From positions 62,001 to 126,000 of the forward strand of contig JAEUHY010000024.1 of the NCBI GenBank assembly GCA_016795325.1: a DNA stretch of 64,000 nt, given 5' to 3'. The stretch comes from Planctomycetota bacterium. GTDB taxonomy: Bacteria > Planctomycetota > UBA1135 > GCA-002686595. Both the position numbers and the translations under genes were made by a program. Below the pieces are notes generated by a model. That model was not told where the DNA came from. It was given only the letters and a program-made list of their open reading frames with translations, and searched no databases. The first letter of the stretch is position 1, and each line of letters begins with the position of its first letter. Shown here in pieces: positions 9,116-17,869 of this stretch.

Positions 9116-9264
9116 GGGGCTGGGCGGTGACGGTAAGCGCGCACGCCGCGGCCGACAATGCGAAGTTCGCCGCGCGCTCGCGCTGCCGCACGCGGCTCGT
9201 GCACGGCCCGTGCGCACAAAACTTGCCGCACAACGCACTCGCCGCTACCATCCCTCGCCGCGCA

Positions 9265-9486
<222 letters not shown>

Positions 9487-9878
9487 CGCCAACAACGTCG
9501 CGTCCGTGATGAGCGCGGGCGCAACAGTGTTGAGCTTGCGAGACAGCGTTGGAGCGGCGCTGTCGCCGTCGAGCGGAGACCCGCGCGCGGCAGCGGATCC
9601 GAATCGGCGGCGCCGAGTTCCGCGACCGCTGCGCAGCGCACGGCGCAGACAGCGCACGTGCGAACCCGTCGGCGCACCGAACCGGCCGGGCGCGAAGCCG
9701 GTCCCTGTGGCCGGACACGCGTGCCGGACCAGCTCCGACACGCGGCGTGGACTTGCAATCGGATAGGTCGGTGCGGTGCAGTTGCGCCTCGCGCGCGACC
9801 GCCGACGTCGATCGCCGCGCCACACGAACCCGCGGCGCTGCACGCCTGCGCCGCAACCTCGACGACCTGAACACCGCC
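9487..9878. other. Non-coding stretch after the tRNA repeat
   Basis: No gene is convincing here. A hairpin with arms GACAGCG (9542-9548) and CGCTGTC (9558-9564) could end tRNA transcription, but it has no T tract. The open frames are Arg/Pro-rich and resemble no family. The PEGA gene starts at 9879. Confidence 0.5.
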
Positions 9879-10373
9879 ATGGCCACCGCCGACAAGCTCG
9901 ACAGCGCGCCGAATCCCGCCCGAGCGCGGCGCGACGCGCTCGTCATCGCCTGCGGCGCACTGCTGCTCGGCGCCTGTCGCGCACAACGCACGCTCACGAT
10001 CACTTCGGAGCCCACCGGCAGCGAAGTGCGCCTCGACGGCGAGCGCGTCGGCGTCACGCCGCTCGAACTCGAGTTCGAGCACTACGGCCAGCGGCGCGTG
10101 GCGATCTACGCCGAGGGTTTCCGCACCTACTCGCGCATCGTCGATCTCGCGCCGCCCTGGTACGCGCAGTTTCCGTTCGACGTGTTCACCGAAGTGCTCG
10201 TGCCCGTCGGCTGGCGCGACGCGCACCGCGTGCACGCGCGCCTGCAGCCGGGAGTCGCGGTGCTGCTCGAACCGGATCTCTCGGACATCCTCGCGCGGGC
10301 GCAGCACCTGCGGCGCTCGGGCCCCGAGGGGCCGCGCGCGGACGCACAGGCGACGCCGAAGGACGACAAATGA
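9879..10373 (+). CDS. PEGA-domain lipoprotein
   Basis: A 164-residue protein with a lipoprotein-type signal (ALVIACGALLLGAC, Cys about residue 34). One PEGA domain follows (TLTITSEPTGSEVRLDGERVGVTPLELEF), a small beta-sandwich often found in surface proteins; the tail is charged (QATPKDDK). Proteins of this layout are typically lipid-anchored envelope proteins of unknown function. The stop overlaps the ATG of murD (ATGA), suggesting cotranslation with a peptidoglycan precursor enzyme. The ATG at 9879 is the first that leaves a complete signal peptide. Confidence 0.75.
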   Translation: MATADKLDSAPNPARARRDALVIACGALLLGACRAQRTLTITSEPTGSEVRLDGERVGVTPLELEFEHYGQRRVAIYAEGFRTYSRIVDLAPPWYAQFPFDVFTEVLVPVGWRDAHRVHARLQPGVAVLLEPDLSDILARAQHLRRSGPEGPRADAQATPKDDK

Positions 10374-11761
10374 GCGTGAGCAACTCCGCGAGCGCGCGCG
10401 AGAGCCTGCGCGGCAAGCGGGCGACCGTGATGGGTCTGGGCCTGCAGGGCGGCGGAGTCGAGACGGTGCGTTACCTCGCAGCGGCGGGCGCGCGCGTCAC
10501 GGTGACCGACCTGCGACAGGCGGAAAAACTCGGCGAGTCGCTGCGCGCGATCGCCGGGCTCGACGTGCAGTGCGTGCTCGGCGAGCACCGCGTCGCGGAC
10601 TTCACCGAGGCGCAGCTCGTCGTCGCCAATCCGGCGGTCGCGCCCGACAACGAGTTCCTGCGCGCGGCGCGCGCGGCCGGCGTGCACGTCACGAGCGAGA
10701 TGGAGCTGTTCCTCGCGGCCTGCCCCGCGCAGCTGGTGCTCATCACCGGCACACAGGGCAAGAGCTCGACCACCAACGCCACCGCGCAGCTGCTCGCGGC
10801 CTGCGGCAAGCGCGTGCACGTCGGCGGCAACATCGGGCGCGCGCTGATCAACGAGCTCGACGCGATGCGGCCGGACGACATCGCGGTCGTCGAGATCTCC
10901 TCCTACCAACTCGAGGCGCTCTCGCCCGGCTTCGGGCCGCTCGAGCGCGTGCGCGCCGTGTGCTGCGTCAACGTGCTCGCCGACCACCTCGAGCGCCACG
11001 GAACGCTCGACGCGTACGAAGGCGCCAAGCGCCGCGTGCTCGACCTCGCCGGTCCGCAGGCGCTCGCCGTGCTCTCCGCCGACGATCCGCGCGTCGGGCG
11101 CTGGAGCTTCGCGCGCGGCCGCGAGCTGCGCTTCAGCACGCGGCCCGGCGTCACAACCGGATTGAACGTCGCGGACGGCTCGTTCCGCCTGGGTGCGCTC
11201 GTGCTCGGCGCGCTCGCCGACCTGCGCCTGCCGGGGGAGTTCCAACGCACCAACATGCTCGCCGCGCTCGGGCTCGCGCACGCGCTCGGCGCTCGTCCGA
11301 ATGAACTCGCGGCGGCGATCAGCTCGGTGCGCGGGCTCGAACACCGGCTCGAGGACCTCGGCCTCCGCGCCGGCCATCGCGTGTGGGACAACGGCGTCTC
11401 GACCACACCCGACTCGACCATCGCCGCGCTCGACAGCCTCGCGCGCCCGCTCACGCTCGCGTGCGGCGGCCAAGCCAAACGGCTCGAGCTCGACGAGCTC
11501 GCCCGCTGCGCGCGCCGTTGGAACGTGCGCGTCGTGGCCTTCGGCGCCTCGGGTCCGCAACTCGCCGCGGCCTTCCGCGCCGCCGACGTGCCGACCCACG
11601 TCGTCGCCTCCGTCGCCGAGGCGGTGGAGGCGGCCTTCGAACTCACTCCCGCGGGCGAGGACGTGCTGTTCTCGCCGGCCTGCGCGAGCTTCGACGCGTT
11701 CCGCAATTTCCGCGACCGCGCGCTGGCCTTCCGCGCCGCGCTCCCGCCGCGCGACGCGTGA
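10370..11761 (+). CDS. murD: UDP-N-acetylmuramoyl-L-alanine--D-glutamate ligase
   Basis: A 463-residue Mur ligase. The N-terminal Rossmann-like domain (TVMGLGLQGGGVETVRYL) binds the UDP nucleotide. The central ATPase domain has the P-loop ITGTQGKSSTT (from Gly127; usually GTNGKST) and GGNIG...EISSYQLE, diagnostic of MurD over MurC/E/F. The C-terminal domain includes NGVSTTPDSTIAAL (family: NDSKATN) and the closing LFSPACASFDAFRNFRDRG-like block. It adds D-Glu to UDP-MurNAc-L-Ala in the cytoplasm. Length matches the family. It sits outside a dcw cluster, behind a PEGA lipoprotein; no mraY, ftsW or murG is adjacent. Confidence 0.92.
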   Translation: MSVSNSASARESLRGKRATVMGLGLQGGGVETVRYLAAAGARVTVTDLRQAEKLGESLRAIAGLDVQCVLGEHRVADFTEAQLVVANPAVAPDNEFLRAARAAGVHVTSEMELFLAACPAQLVLITGTQGKSSTTNATAQLLAACGKRVHVGGNIGRALINELDAMRPDDIAVVEISSYQLEALSPGFGPLERVRAVCCVNVLADHLERHGTLDAYEGAKRRVLDLAGPQALAVLSADDPRVGRWSFARGRELRFSTRPGVTTGLNVADGSFRLGALVLGALADLRLPGEFQRTNMLAALGLAHALGARPNELAAAISSVRGLEHRLEDLGLRAGHRVWDNGVSTTPDSTIAALDSLARPLTLACGGQAKRLELDELARCARRWNVRVVAFGASGPQLAAAFRAADVPTHVVASVAEAVEAAFELTPAGEDVLFSPACASFDAFRNFRDRALAFRAALPPRDA

Positions 11762-11990
11762 GCTTCGTGCGCCGGCGGACGCCGTTGCTCCGCTCGAGTG
11801 GCGACCGGCGATGCCGCTGCGCACCCGCCGCGAGACTCCATGCGCGCCGGCCCCGCGCCGAGCGCCCGAACTGGTCGACGCGCTCGCGGCTGCGCGCGCT
11901 CGTCTTGACCCGCCGAGCGCGCTGGCGCGGACGACTCGCTCGCCCGGCGTTCCGCCGGCGCTCCAGGGGTGCATTCGGCCGCGGCGGAAC

Positions 11991-11996
11991 TAATCT
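11991..11996 (+). promoter_or_regulatory. -10-like hexamer of a probable leaderless promoter
   Basis: TAATCT ends 7 nt before the ATG at 12004, with only GC-rich sequence between and no Shine-Dalgarno motif. Confidence 0.5.
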
Positions 11997-12003
11997 GGCG
12001 CGC

Positions 12004-12897
12004 ATGATCGACGTCGCACGCCCGCGGGTCCGCGAACTGCTCGAGCGGCTCTCGCCCTACGCGCGCCGCAGCCTCGAACGCGCCGCAGCATTCGCGCTCT
12101 CGATCCACGCCGACGAGCTCGGCCCCGAGCACGTGCTGTGCGCGCTGATGGACGACGAGGACAGCGCCGCGCACCGCGTCGCGGCGCACGCCTTCGCCGA
12201 TCCGGCGACGATCTCCGAGGAAACGCGCGCGCTCGCCGCCGGGATCATGATCAGCGGCTCGAGCGCTTCGCTGCCGTTCTCTGCGCTGGGCGTGAAGGCG
12301 CTGCGGCGCGCGCGCGCGGACGCCGCACGTCGCCGCTCGCGCGCGGTCGAGCCGTCGCACCTGGTGCTGGCGAGCTTCGACGAGCTGGCGCCGGAGCTGC
12401 GGGAACCGCTCGAGGACTCGGGTTGGTCGCGCGCGAACCTCGAGGCGCTCGCGGTGCAAGCCGGCCCGGGCGCACAGGCTGTGGAAGACGTCGGCGCGCT
12501 GTTCCGCAGCTTCAGCGACGAAGCCAAGCGGCTCCTGTCGGGCGCGGGCAAACTCGCGCGCCAAGGCGGCCACCGCTCGATCTCGCACGGCCATCTGCTG
12601 CTCGCGAGCCTGTCGAGCGACATGGCGCTCGAACGCGCCGCCGGCCTGCCGCCCTCGCGCGTGCGCATCGCGCTGCGCGGCCGCCTGGAGGACCTCACGC
12701 CGGTCGAAGGCGGGCCGCTCGATCTCGACGACGCCGCGGAGGCCTATCTCGAGCGCCTGCCCCCCGGCGCCGGCACGTTGGAGCTCCTGCGCGCATTCCA
12801 CGCCGGCGGAACGGCCGAGCTGGCGCAGATCCTCACCCGCCACAAGGTGAGTGTGGCGCTGCTCGATCGCGCTGCCGAGGCCTTCCTCGACCCCTGA
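12004..12897 (+). CDS. Stand-alone Clp N-terminal (Clp_N) domain protein
   Basis: A 297-residue protein with at least two Clp_N-type repeats. The first half has RSLERAAAFALSIHADELGPEHVLCALMDDEDSAAHRV and GVKALRRARADAARR...VEPSHLVLASF in outline; the second half has FSDEAKRLLSGAGKLARQGGHRSISHGHLLLASLSSD. These match the H-x-x-x-G-x-EHxLLAL pattern of ClpA/ClpC N-domains, which bind adaptors and substrates, but there is no AAA+ module. It directly precedes mcsA, with clpC further downstream, so an adaptor or decoy role for ClpC is plausible but inferred. TAATCT 7 nt before the ATG supports the start. Confidence 0.75.
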   Translation: MIDVARPRVRELLERLSPYARRSLERAAAFALSIHADELGPEHVLCALMDDEDSAAHRVAAHAFADPATISEETRALAAGIMISGSSASLPFSALGVKALRRARADAARRRSRAVEPSHLVLASFDELAPELREPLEDSGWSRANLEALAVQAGPGAQAVEDVGALFRSFSDEAKRLLSGAGKLARQGGHRSISHGHLLLASLSSDMALERAAGLPPSRVRIALRGRLEDLTPVEGGPLDLDDAAEAYLERLPPGAGTLELLRAFHAGGTAELAQILTRHKVSVALLDRAAEAFLDP

Positions 12898-12956
12898 ATC
12901 GCCGCGCCGCGCCGCATTCGGGGGGTCGACGAACGCCCCCCGGCGATTTATACGAG

Positions 12957-12962
12957 TAGTCT
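12957..12962 (+). promoter_or_regulatory. Possible -10 of mcsA
   Basis: TAGTCT lies about 31 nt upstream of the mcsA ATG in a locally AT-richer stretch that also holds TTTATACGAG. The region is the only AT-rich patch in the gap between the Clp_N gene and mcsA. No clear -35 is seen. Confidence 0.35.
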
Positions 12963-12993
12963 GACCGCGCGACCGGAGTCCCCTCCGCCCTCC

Positions 12994-13710
12994 ATGCTCT
13001 GCCAAGCCTGCCAGCAACAAGACGCCACCGTGCGCGTGATCGAAGTCGTGCACCCCAGTTCGGCCGCGCCGGCGCTGCAGCCGGGCGCCGAGCCGGCGAG
13101 CAAGCCGGTCGCCAAGCCAACCGGCGGCCCGGCGCAGGCGAGCGGCGTGAGTCAGTCGAGCGACCCGTTCCCGAGCCTCGAGGCGGCCGGCCAAAAGCCC
13201 GCCGGCGACAAACCGCACGATCTCGACGCGCTCTCCGCTGAGCTCGAGGCCGCCGGCCAGAAGCCCGCCAGCGACAACCTCGCCAACGCGACCACCAGCG
13301 AGCAGTGGCTGTGCGAGACCTGCGCGCAGTCGCACCACGGCGTGCACGGCCAAGCCAATCTGGCCGAGGTGTGGAAGCTCCTCCAGGCGCAGCGCCCCGG
13401 CGCGCGCAAGCCCGCGCCGGGCGCGGCCTGTCCTGACTGCGGCATGACCCTGCGCGACTTCCGTCAGCGCGGCCGCCTGGGTTGCCCCAAGGACTACGAG
13501 ATCTTCGGCGCGCAGCTGCGCGACCTGCTCGAACGCATCCACGGCGCCGCGCGGCACGTGGGCCGCAGCCCGAACTCGGACGAAGCGGCGATCCTGCGCC
13601 GCAAGCGGCTCGACGAGCTGCAGCAGGAGCTCGCTTCCGCAATCCGCGACGAAGCCTACGAGCAAGCGGCGAAGCTGCGCGACGAGATCAAGTCGCTCGA
13701 GCGCGCGTAG
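12994..13710 (+). CDS. mcsA: McsA-like zinc protein, protein-arginine kinase activator
   Basis: A 238-residue protein with the McsA layout: zinc-binding CxxC pairs at C3/C6, C107/C110 and C146/C149 plus C164, and a C-terminal UVR motif (LQQELASAIRDEAYEQAAKLRDEIKSLE). In Firmicutes McsA activates the arginine kinase McsB and works with ClpC. Here it is longer than usual because a Pro/Ala/Lys-rich segment of about 80 residues separates the first two CxxC pairs. That segment contains a 22-residue duplication (LEAAGQKPAGDK and LEAAGQKPASDN, DNA copies from 13177 and 13243). No mcsB is adjacent; clpC lies 6.8 kb downstream. Confidence 0.8.
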   Translation: MLCQACQQQDATVRVIEVVHPSSAAPALQPGAEPASKPVAKPTGGPAQASGVSQSSDPFPSLEAAGQKPAGDKPHDLDALSAELEAAGQKPASDNLANATTSEQWLCETCAQSHHGVHGQANLAEVWKLLQAQRPGARKPAPGAACPDCGMTLRDFRQRGRLGCPKDYEIFGAQLRDLLERIHGAARHVGRSPNSDEAAILRRKRLDELQQELASAIRDEAYEQAAKLRDEIKSLERA

Positions 13711-14187
13711 CGGGCGGCGCGCGTCAGCGCGGATGCTGTCGCGGCGCCTCGGCGGCCTGATCGCGCGACCATGCCGTTTCGAGGCGCGGACGGGGACAGG
13801 AACTTGGTCCCGCACGCGTCAGATCGCGCACCGGCGTTCACGCTGCCGCACCCTTCTTCTCGAGTGCATCCCGCGCCAACTTCGGAGCGGGCCTGCGAAT
13901 ACTCGCGTTGCGGCGCCACGATTCTTCAGGGCCACGATTGCCGCCGGGCGCCGCGAGCGGGGCTTGGCACAACTCACGGACGACGCCGTGTCGCAGGCAG
14001 CAGCGCGGACGCCCCACTCCAGAACGCGCTGGTCGTTGCGGCCGGCGCGCCGTGGTTGCCCGAAGCGGAGCGGCGTCACACGCCACGCCAGGATTGTGGC
14101 CAGTTCCGCGTGGCCGCCGAAGGCGGCAGTTACGGCGCAGCTCCGCTCGCGCCTCCGCGCCGCTGCCTCAGTCCGCGCTCCGCGAGT
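13711..14187. other. Non-coding stretch after mcsA
   Basis: No supported gene. It contains a small hairpin GGGAC(13793-13797)...GTCCC(13807-13811). The last ~60 bases resemble the flank at 16050-16107 downstream of the second SUMF1 gene, showing that the duplicated unit extends past the coding sequence. Codon-position bias is weak in every frame. Confidence 0.5.
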
Positions 14188-15420
14188 TCACGGGACGAGA
14201 ATTGGGGCAAGCACGACCCGGAACCCGAACGTGAGGGAAGCGGAATTGGGGTAGGTGGTGCTACGTTCCGCGGAGCGACAGCCGTTCGATGAAACGTCAT
14301 AGTTGCCTCCGCGCAGGATCCGGGTGGGGCCGCCGGTGACGAACGGGTCCGTGACAGCGCTGGCTTGGTAAGGCGCGTACGAATCAAGGCAAAACTCGGA
14401 CACGTTGCCGTGCATGTCGTACAGGCCCCATGCGTTTGGCGCGTAGCTCGCCACGGGGCCGGTGCTGGGGGTGATGCAGTCCGAGAGCGAGCTGTTTGAG
14501 TACTTAATCCTCGCCTGGTTGCAGAACAGCGCATCGCCCACGTTGAACGCGGTCGTCGTGCCAGCGCGGCAGGCGTACTCCCACTCTGCTTCCGTCGGCA
14601 GGCGGTACTGAAAGCCCGGCGGCACGTTGCCCAGCGCCGCTTGCTGCGCCGTCAGCGCCGCGCAGAAGTCCATCGCGTCGAACCAAGTTGCCATCTCGAC
14701 AGGGTAGTTGGCGCCCGGGTAGCCCGACGGGTTCGTTCCCATCATCGCGGAGTATTGCTCCTGGGTCACTTCCGTTGCGCCCATCCAGAAGGAGTAGCTG
14801 ATCGTCACCTGATGAATAAGCTCACCAGACGAGTTCGATCCCATCTGAAACGTGCCCGCGGGAATCAGAACGAAGCACACCTGGCTCGGTGCGCACGGAA
14901 GCGGCATCGGCACGTCGATCGTCAACTCGAGCGCGTTCGAGAGGTTCGACGTTTTCGCGGCGAGCGGATCGCGGTACCACGACTGGACAAACACCTTGTC
15001 GCCCAAGGCCCACGGGTTGCCGAGCGCCGTCGGATTGGCGGCTTGGAAGGCGTCCCAGTCGACCACGAACGTGCCGTTGCACAGACCTGCCGTGCCGCCG
15101 CTGTTCAACGACGCCCCCAGCCGCTTCGTCGGCGCTTTGACGCACAAGTAGCTGCTGGCCGAGGAGCCGCCCCAAACAGACGGCGTGAATCCGCTATTGT
15201 CGATTCCGTAGAAGACTTGCCCCTGTCGATTCCCGGGCAGGCCGCTGGTCGTGATGACGCAGCCGGCGCTGTTGGCGACGTTGGGCTGCGTGTTGGCGCT
15301 GATCTGCGCGATGCAGAAGTTCGTTGAGACGCCGGCCGTGCAGTACGTCGTCGGCCCTTGGGCCAGCGAGAGCGGGGCGAGCAGAGCCAGGAACGTCGTC
15401 GACACAGTTAGCTGCTTCAA
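14188..15420 (-). CDS. Secreted SUMF1-fold (formylglycine-generating-enzyme-like) protein, copy 1
   Basis: A 410-residue protein. A signal peptide ends at SLAQG. Residues about 25-170 form a secreted module with TTYCTAG at the start, LCVKAPTKR and VFVQSWYRDP. The SUMF1 domain follows (VLIPAGTFQMGSN, GATEVTQEQYSAMMG, RLPTEAEWEYACRAGT, WGLYDMHGNVSEFCLD, ILRGGNYDVSSNGCRSAER). The position of the first catalytic Cys of formylglycine-generating enzyme is Val here (GGNYDV) and only the second Cys remains, so sulfatase-activating activity is unlikely. The TTG at 15420 is chosen because GGAGG lies 6 nt upstream, matching the start of the paralogue. A close paralogue lies 0.7 kb away. Confidence 0.85.
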   Translation of the reverse strand: MKQLTVSTTFLALLAPLSLAQGPTTYCTAGVSTNFCIAQISANTQPNVANSAGCVITTSGLPGNRQGQVFYGIDNSGFTPSVWGGSSASSYLCVKAPTKRLGASLNSGGTAGLCNGTFVVDWDAFQAANPTALGNPWALGDKVFVQSWYRDPLAAKTSNLSNALELTIDVPMPLPCAPSQVCFVLIPAGTFQMGSNSSGELIHQVTISYSFWMGATEVTQEQYSAMMGTNPSGYPGANYPVEMATWFDAMDFCAALTAQQAALGNVPPGFQYRLPTEAEWEYACRAGTTTAFNVGDALFCNQARIKYSNSSLSDCITPSTGPVASYAPNAWGLYDMHGNVSEFCLDSYAPYQASAVTDPFVTGGPTRILRGGNYDVSSNGCRSAERSTTYPNSASLTFGFRVVLAPILVP

Positions 15421-16107
15421 GCAAGACCTCCACAACACTCAATTCCGCGCCACCCACGAAACTAACAGATCGACGTAGCGCCGCAACTCGGACCAGTCCG
15501 CTTCCGTAGCCAGGACCGGCGCGAGAGCACGAGGCCGGCGGAGCTCGCAAGCGCCTGGCGCGAGTTGCTTCGAAGTCGACCGAACAGCATCACAGAGGAC
15601 AGCGCTCGCTCCGAGCGCGCCGCGTGGACCGAGTTTGCGCCGTCGCCCTGTGTCCGGTTCCGCGAAAGGTGACGAGCGTCTGGACCGGTGCGGCCTCGCT
15701 CTCCGCCAGCTGCGGGAGCATCGGATGCAACCGACCCAGAAGACATCCGCGGTCGAGCGGATGTAGCGGCAGTCGATTCTGGGCCTTCGCGGCGCCCTCG
15801 ATGCGCCGAAAGCGGAGTGCCGATCAACGACAGCGCGGCAGGCAATGAACGCATAACCGACGGATCTTTGCGCCCGTGTGCGACGACGGGCGCCTCTTCG
15901 AGACGCAGCTGCTTGTGCGTCCGCGCGAACACGCCGAGCTGCGCCGCCGCCTCGGCGTCGCACTCCATCGAGATCGAACACTGGACCGCAGCGAGCGAAT
16001 CGTTCTGATCGGCTCGCCGTCCGCTGCGCGCGGCCGCCGGCGGCGGGAGCTTCGGCGTAGCTCCGCGTCCGCCTCCGCGCCGCCGCCTCAGGCCGCGCTC
16101 CACTCAG
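15421..16107. other. Long non-coding stretch between the SUMF1 paralogues
   Basis: 687 bases without a convincing gene. One minus-strand frame ends in a protein-like tail (WSELRRYVDLLVSWVARN, about 15441-15500) but is Arg-rich upstream, so it is at best a decayed remnant. The segment 16010-16107 resembles the 3' flank of copy 1. Base composition is less skewed to G/C at third positions than in genes. Confidence 0.45.
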
Positions 16108-17388
16108 TCACGGCGTCACAACTGGGGCGAGCACAACCCGGAACCCGATGGACGCGCTGGGAAAGGTGGGCGTGGTGAAGGCTCGATTTCCCGAGCGGCA
16201 GTCGTGCGAAGGCTCGCCCCAACCGCCCCCACGAACGATCGCCGCCGTGCCGGCCGGCACGAACGGGTCCGTAACCGGGGCGGCCGAGTACGGCGCCGGG
16301 AAGTCGATGCACCATTCCGCCACGTTGCCGTGCATGTCGTACAAGCCCCACGGGTTGGGAGCGTAGCTGCGAACCGCAGACGGGCCCGGCGTGAAATTGA
16401 GTCCGGGACCGCTCCAACAGTAAGTGTCCGAGTGGACTGAGTAGCGGAACATCGCTTGGTTGCAGAACAGCGCATCGCCCACGTTGAATTCCGTCGGAGT
16501 GCCGGCGCGGCAGGCGTACTCCCACTCAGCCTCCGTCGGCAGGCGGTATTGGTAGCCCGGAGGCACGTTGCCAAGCGCCGATTGCTGAGTAGTGAGCGCC
16601 GCGCAGTAGGCCTGCGCGTCGAACCAACTGACCGTTTCCACCGGCTGGTTCGCACCCGGGTAGTACGACGGGTTGGCGCCCATCAGCGCCGAGTACTGCG
16701 CCTGGGTCACCTCGGTCTCGCCCATCCAGAAGCAGTAGCTCAGCGTCACCTGGTGAACGGGCCCATCCAACGTTGGATCGCCGAAGTACGGCGGACCGCC
16801 CGCCGCGCCGGAGCCCATCTGGAACGTCCCGGCGGGGATCAACACGAGACCGGGCACGCTGGTCGCGCACGGAATCACGGAAGAATCCATCGTCAACTCG
16901 AGCGCGTTCGACAGGTTCGACGTTTTCGCGGCGAGCGGATCGCGGTACCAGGACTGCACGAACACCTTGTCGCCGAAGGCCCACGGGTTGCCGAGCGCCG
17001 TCGGATTGGCGGCTTGGAACGCGTCCCAGTCGACCACGAACGTGCCGTTGCACAGACCTGCCGTGCCGCCGCTGTTCAACGACGCCCCCAGCCGCTTCGT
17101 CGGCGCCTTGACGCACAAGAAACTGCTGGCAAAGGAGCCGCCCCAAGCAGTCGGCGTGAATCCGCTGTTGTCGATTCCGTAGAAGACTTGCCCCTGTCGA
17201 TTCCCGGGCAGGCCGCTGGTCGTGATGACGCAGCCGGCGACGTTAGCGGGGTTGGGTTGTGTGTTGGCGCTGATCTGCGCGAAACAGAAGTTCGTTGAGG
17301 CGCCGGCCGTGCAGTACGTCGTCGGCCCTTGGGCCAGCGAGAGCGGGGCGAGCAAGACCAGGCAAGTCGACGCGGAAGCGATCTTCAT
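16108..17388 (-). CDS. Secreted SUMF1-fold protein, copy 2
   Basis: A 426-residue paralogue of the protein at 14188-15420: signal peptide to SLAQG, the same YCTAG...LCVKAPTKR...WYRDP module (residues about 20-170), then a SUMF1 domain (VLIPAGTFQMGSG, GETEVTQAQYSALMG, RLPTEAEWEYACRAGT, WGLYDMHGNVAEWCID, VRGGGWGEPSHDCRSGNR). As in copy 1 the first catalytic Cys position is replaced (Glu in GGGWGE) and only the second Cys is kept. The N-terminal halves of the copies are almost identical at DNA level while the SUMF1 halves differ clearly. GGAGGA 8 nt before the ATG supports the start. Role unknown, probably extracellular binding or structure. Confidence 0.85.
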   Translation of the reverse strand: MKIASASTCLVLLAPLSLAQGPTTYCTAGASTNFCFAQISANTQPNPANVAGCVITTSGLPGNRQGQVFYGIDNSGFTPTAWGGSFASSFLCVKAPTKRLGASLNSGGTAGLCNGTFVVDWDAFQAANPTALGNPWAFGDKVFVQSWYRDPLAAKTSNLSNALELTMDSSVIPCATSVPGLVLIPAGTFQMGSGAAGGPPYFGDPTLDGPVHQVTLSYCFWMGETEVTQAQYSALMGANPSYYPGANQPVETVSWFDAQAYCAALTTQQSALGNVPPGYQYRLPTEAEWEYACRAGTPTEFNVGDALFCNQAMFRYSVHSDTYCWSGPGLNFTPGPSAVRSYAPNPWGLYDMHGNVAEWCIDFPAPYSAAPVTDPFVPAGTAAIVRGGGWGEPSHDCRSGNRAFTTPTFPSASIGFRVVLAPVVTP

Positions 17389-17869
17389 GTAGCGAGTCCT
17401 CCAGGAAGCGGGCGCGGGCGAGCAGTGCACTCGCCATGGGCGGCGTGGTGCTAGGCGATCCTCGGGGACCGTCTGAGTCCGATTCTATTGAACCGGCGGC
17501 GCTTGGGGAGTGGAGGCGAATCGACGACGCTGATCGGCAGTCGCGCCCCCTCTCCAACTTGGAAACGAAGCTGCCAACGACATGCGCACGAGGCAATCCG
17601 CGAAACCAGCACAGCCATGCTTGGCGCGCGAGCGGAGCGCCGCACTCGCCAGTTCCACCGTACGCCGCGCTGGCCCGGCAACTCGGCCTCAACCCAGTTG
17701 TGCGGCACGGCCTGTGGAAACGGAGCGGACGGGCGCGGCCGAAGGGCGTGATGCGAGCTCCGCGATGGGCGCGAGAAGAACAGTAGCGCCAGCCCTCGAT
17801 CGTGCCCTGAGGCATCGACCACGCGGTTCATGTTCCGCGCGCTTGCCGGCGGAGTCCTGCGCCAAGACG
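17389..17869. other. Non-coding stretch
   Basis: 481 bases between the start of SUMF1 copy 2 and the end of the barstar-like gene. The open frames are Arg/Ala/Pro-rich and unlike any family I know. The promoter of copy 2 should lie in the first ~60 bases, but no clear boxes are visible. Confidence 0.45.

Noticed and set aside
13792..13811. Hairpin GGGGACAGG...GGTCCC resembling half of a REP element
   Set aside because: The stem is only 5-6 bp, there is one copy in the window and no RAYT transposase gene nearby.
15439..16103. Two overlapping long minus-strand frames between the SUMF1 genes
   Set aside because: Both are Arg/Ser/Ala-rich without codon-position bias or recognisable motifs; only a short C-terminal tail looks protein-like.
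14188..17388. Diversity-generating retroelement with SUMF1-fold variable proteins
   Set aside because: The window contains no reverse transcriptase gene, and the varied part does not show the adenine-specific pattern next to a template repeat; the diverged region is spread across the whole SUMF1 domain.
17243..17831. Open frames upstream of SUMF1 copy 2
   Set aside because: They overlap the start of the real gene, are basic and low in complexity, and lack a ribosome site or conserved pattern.
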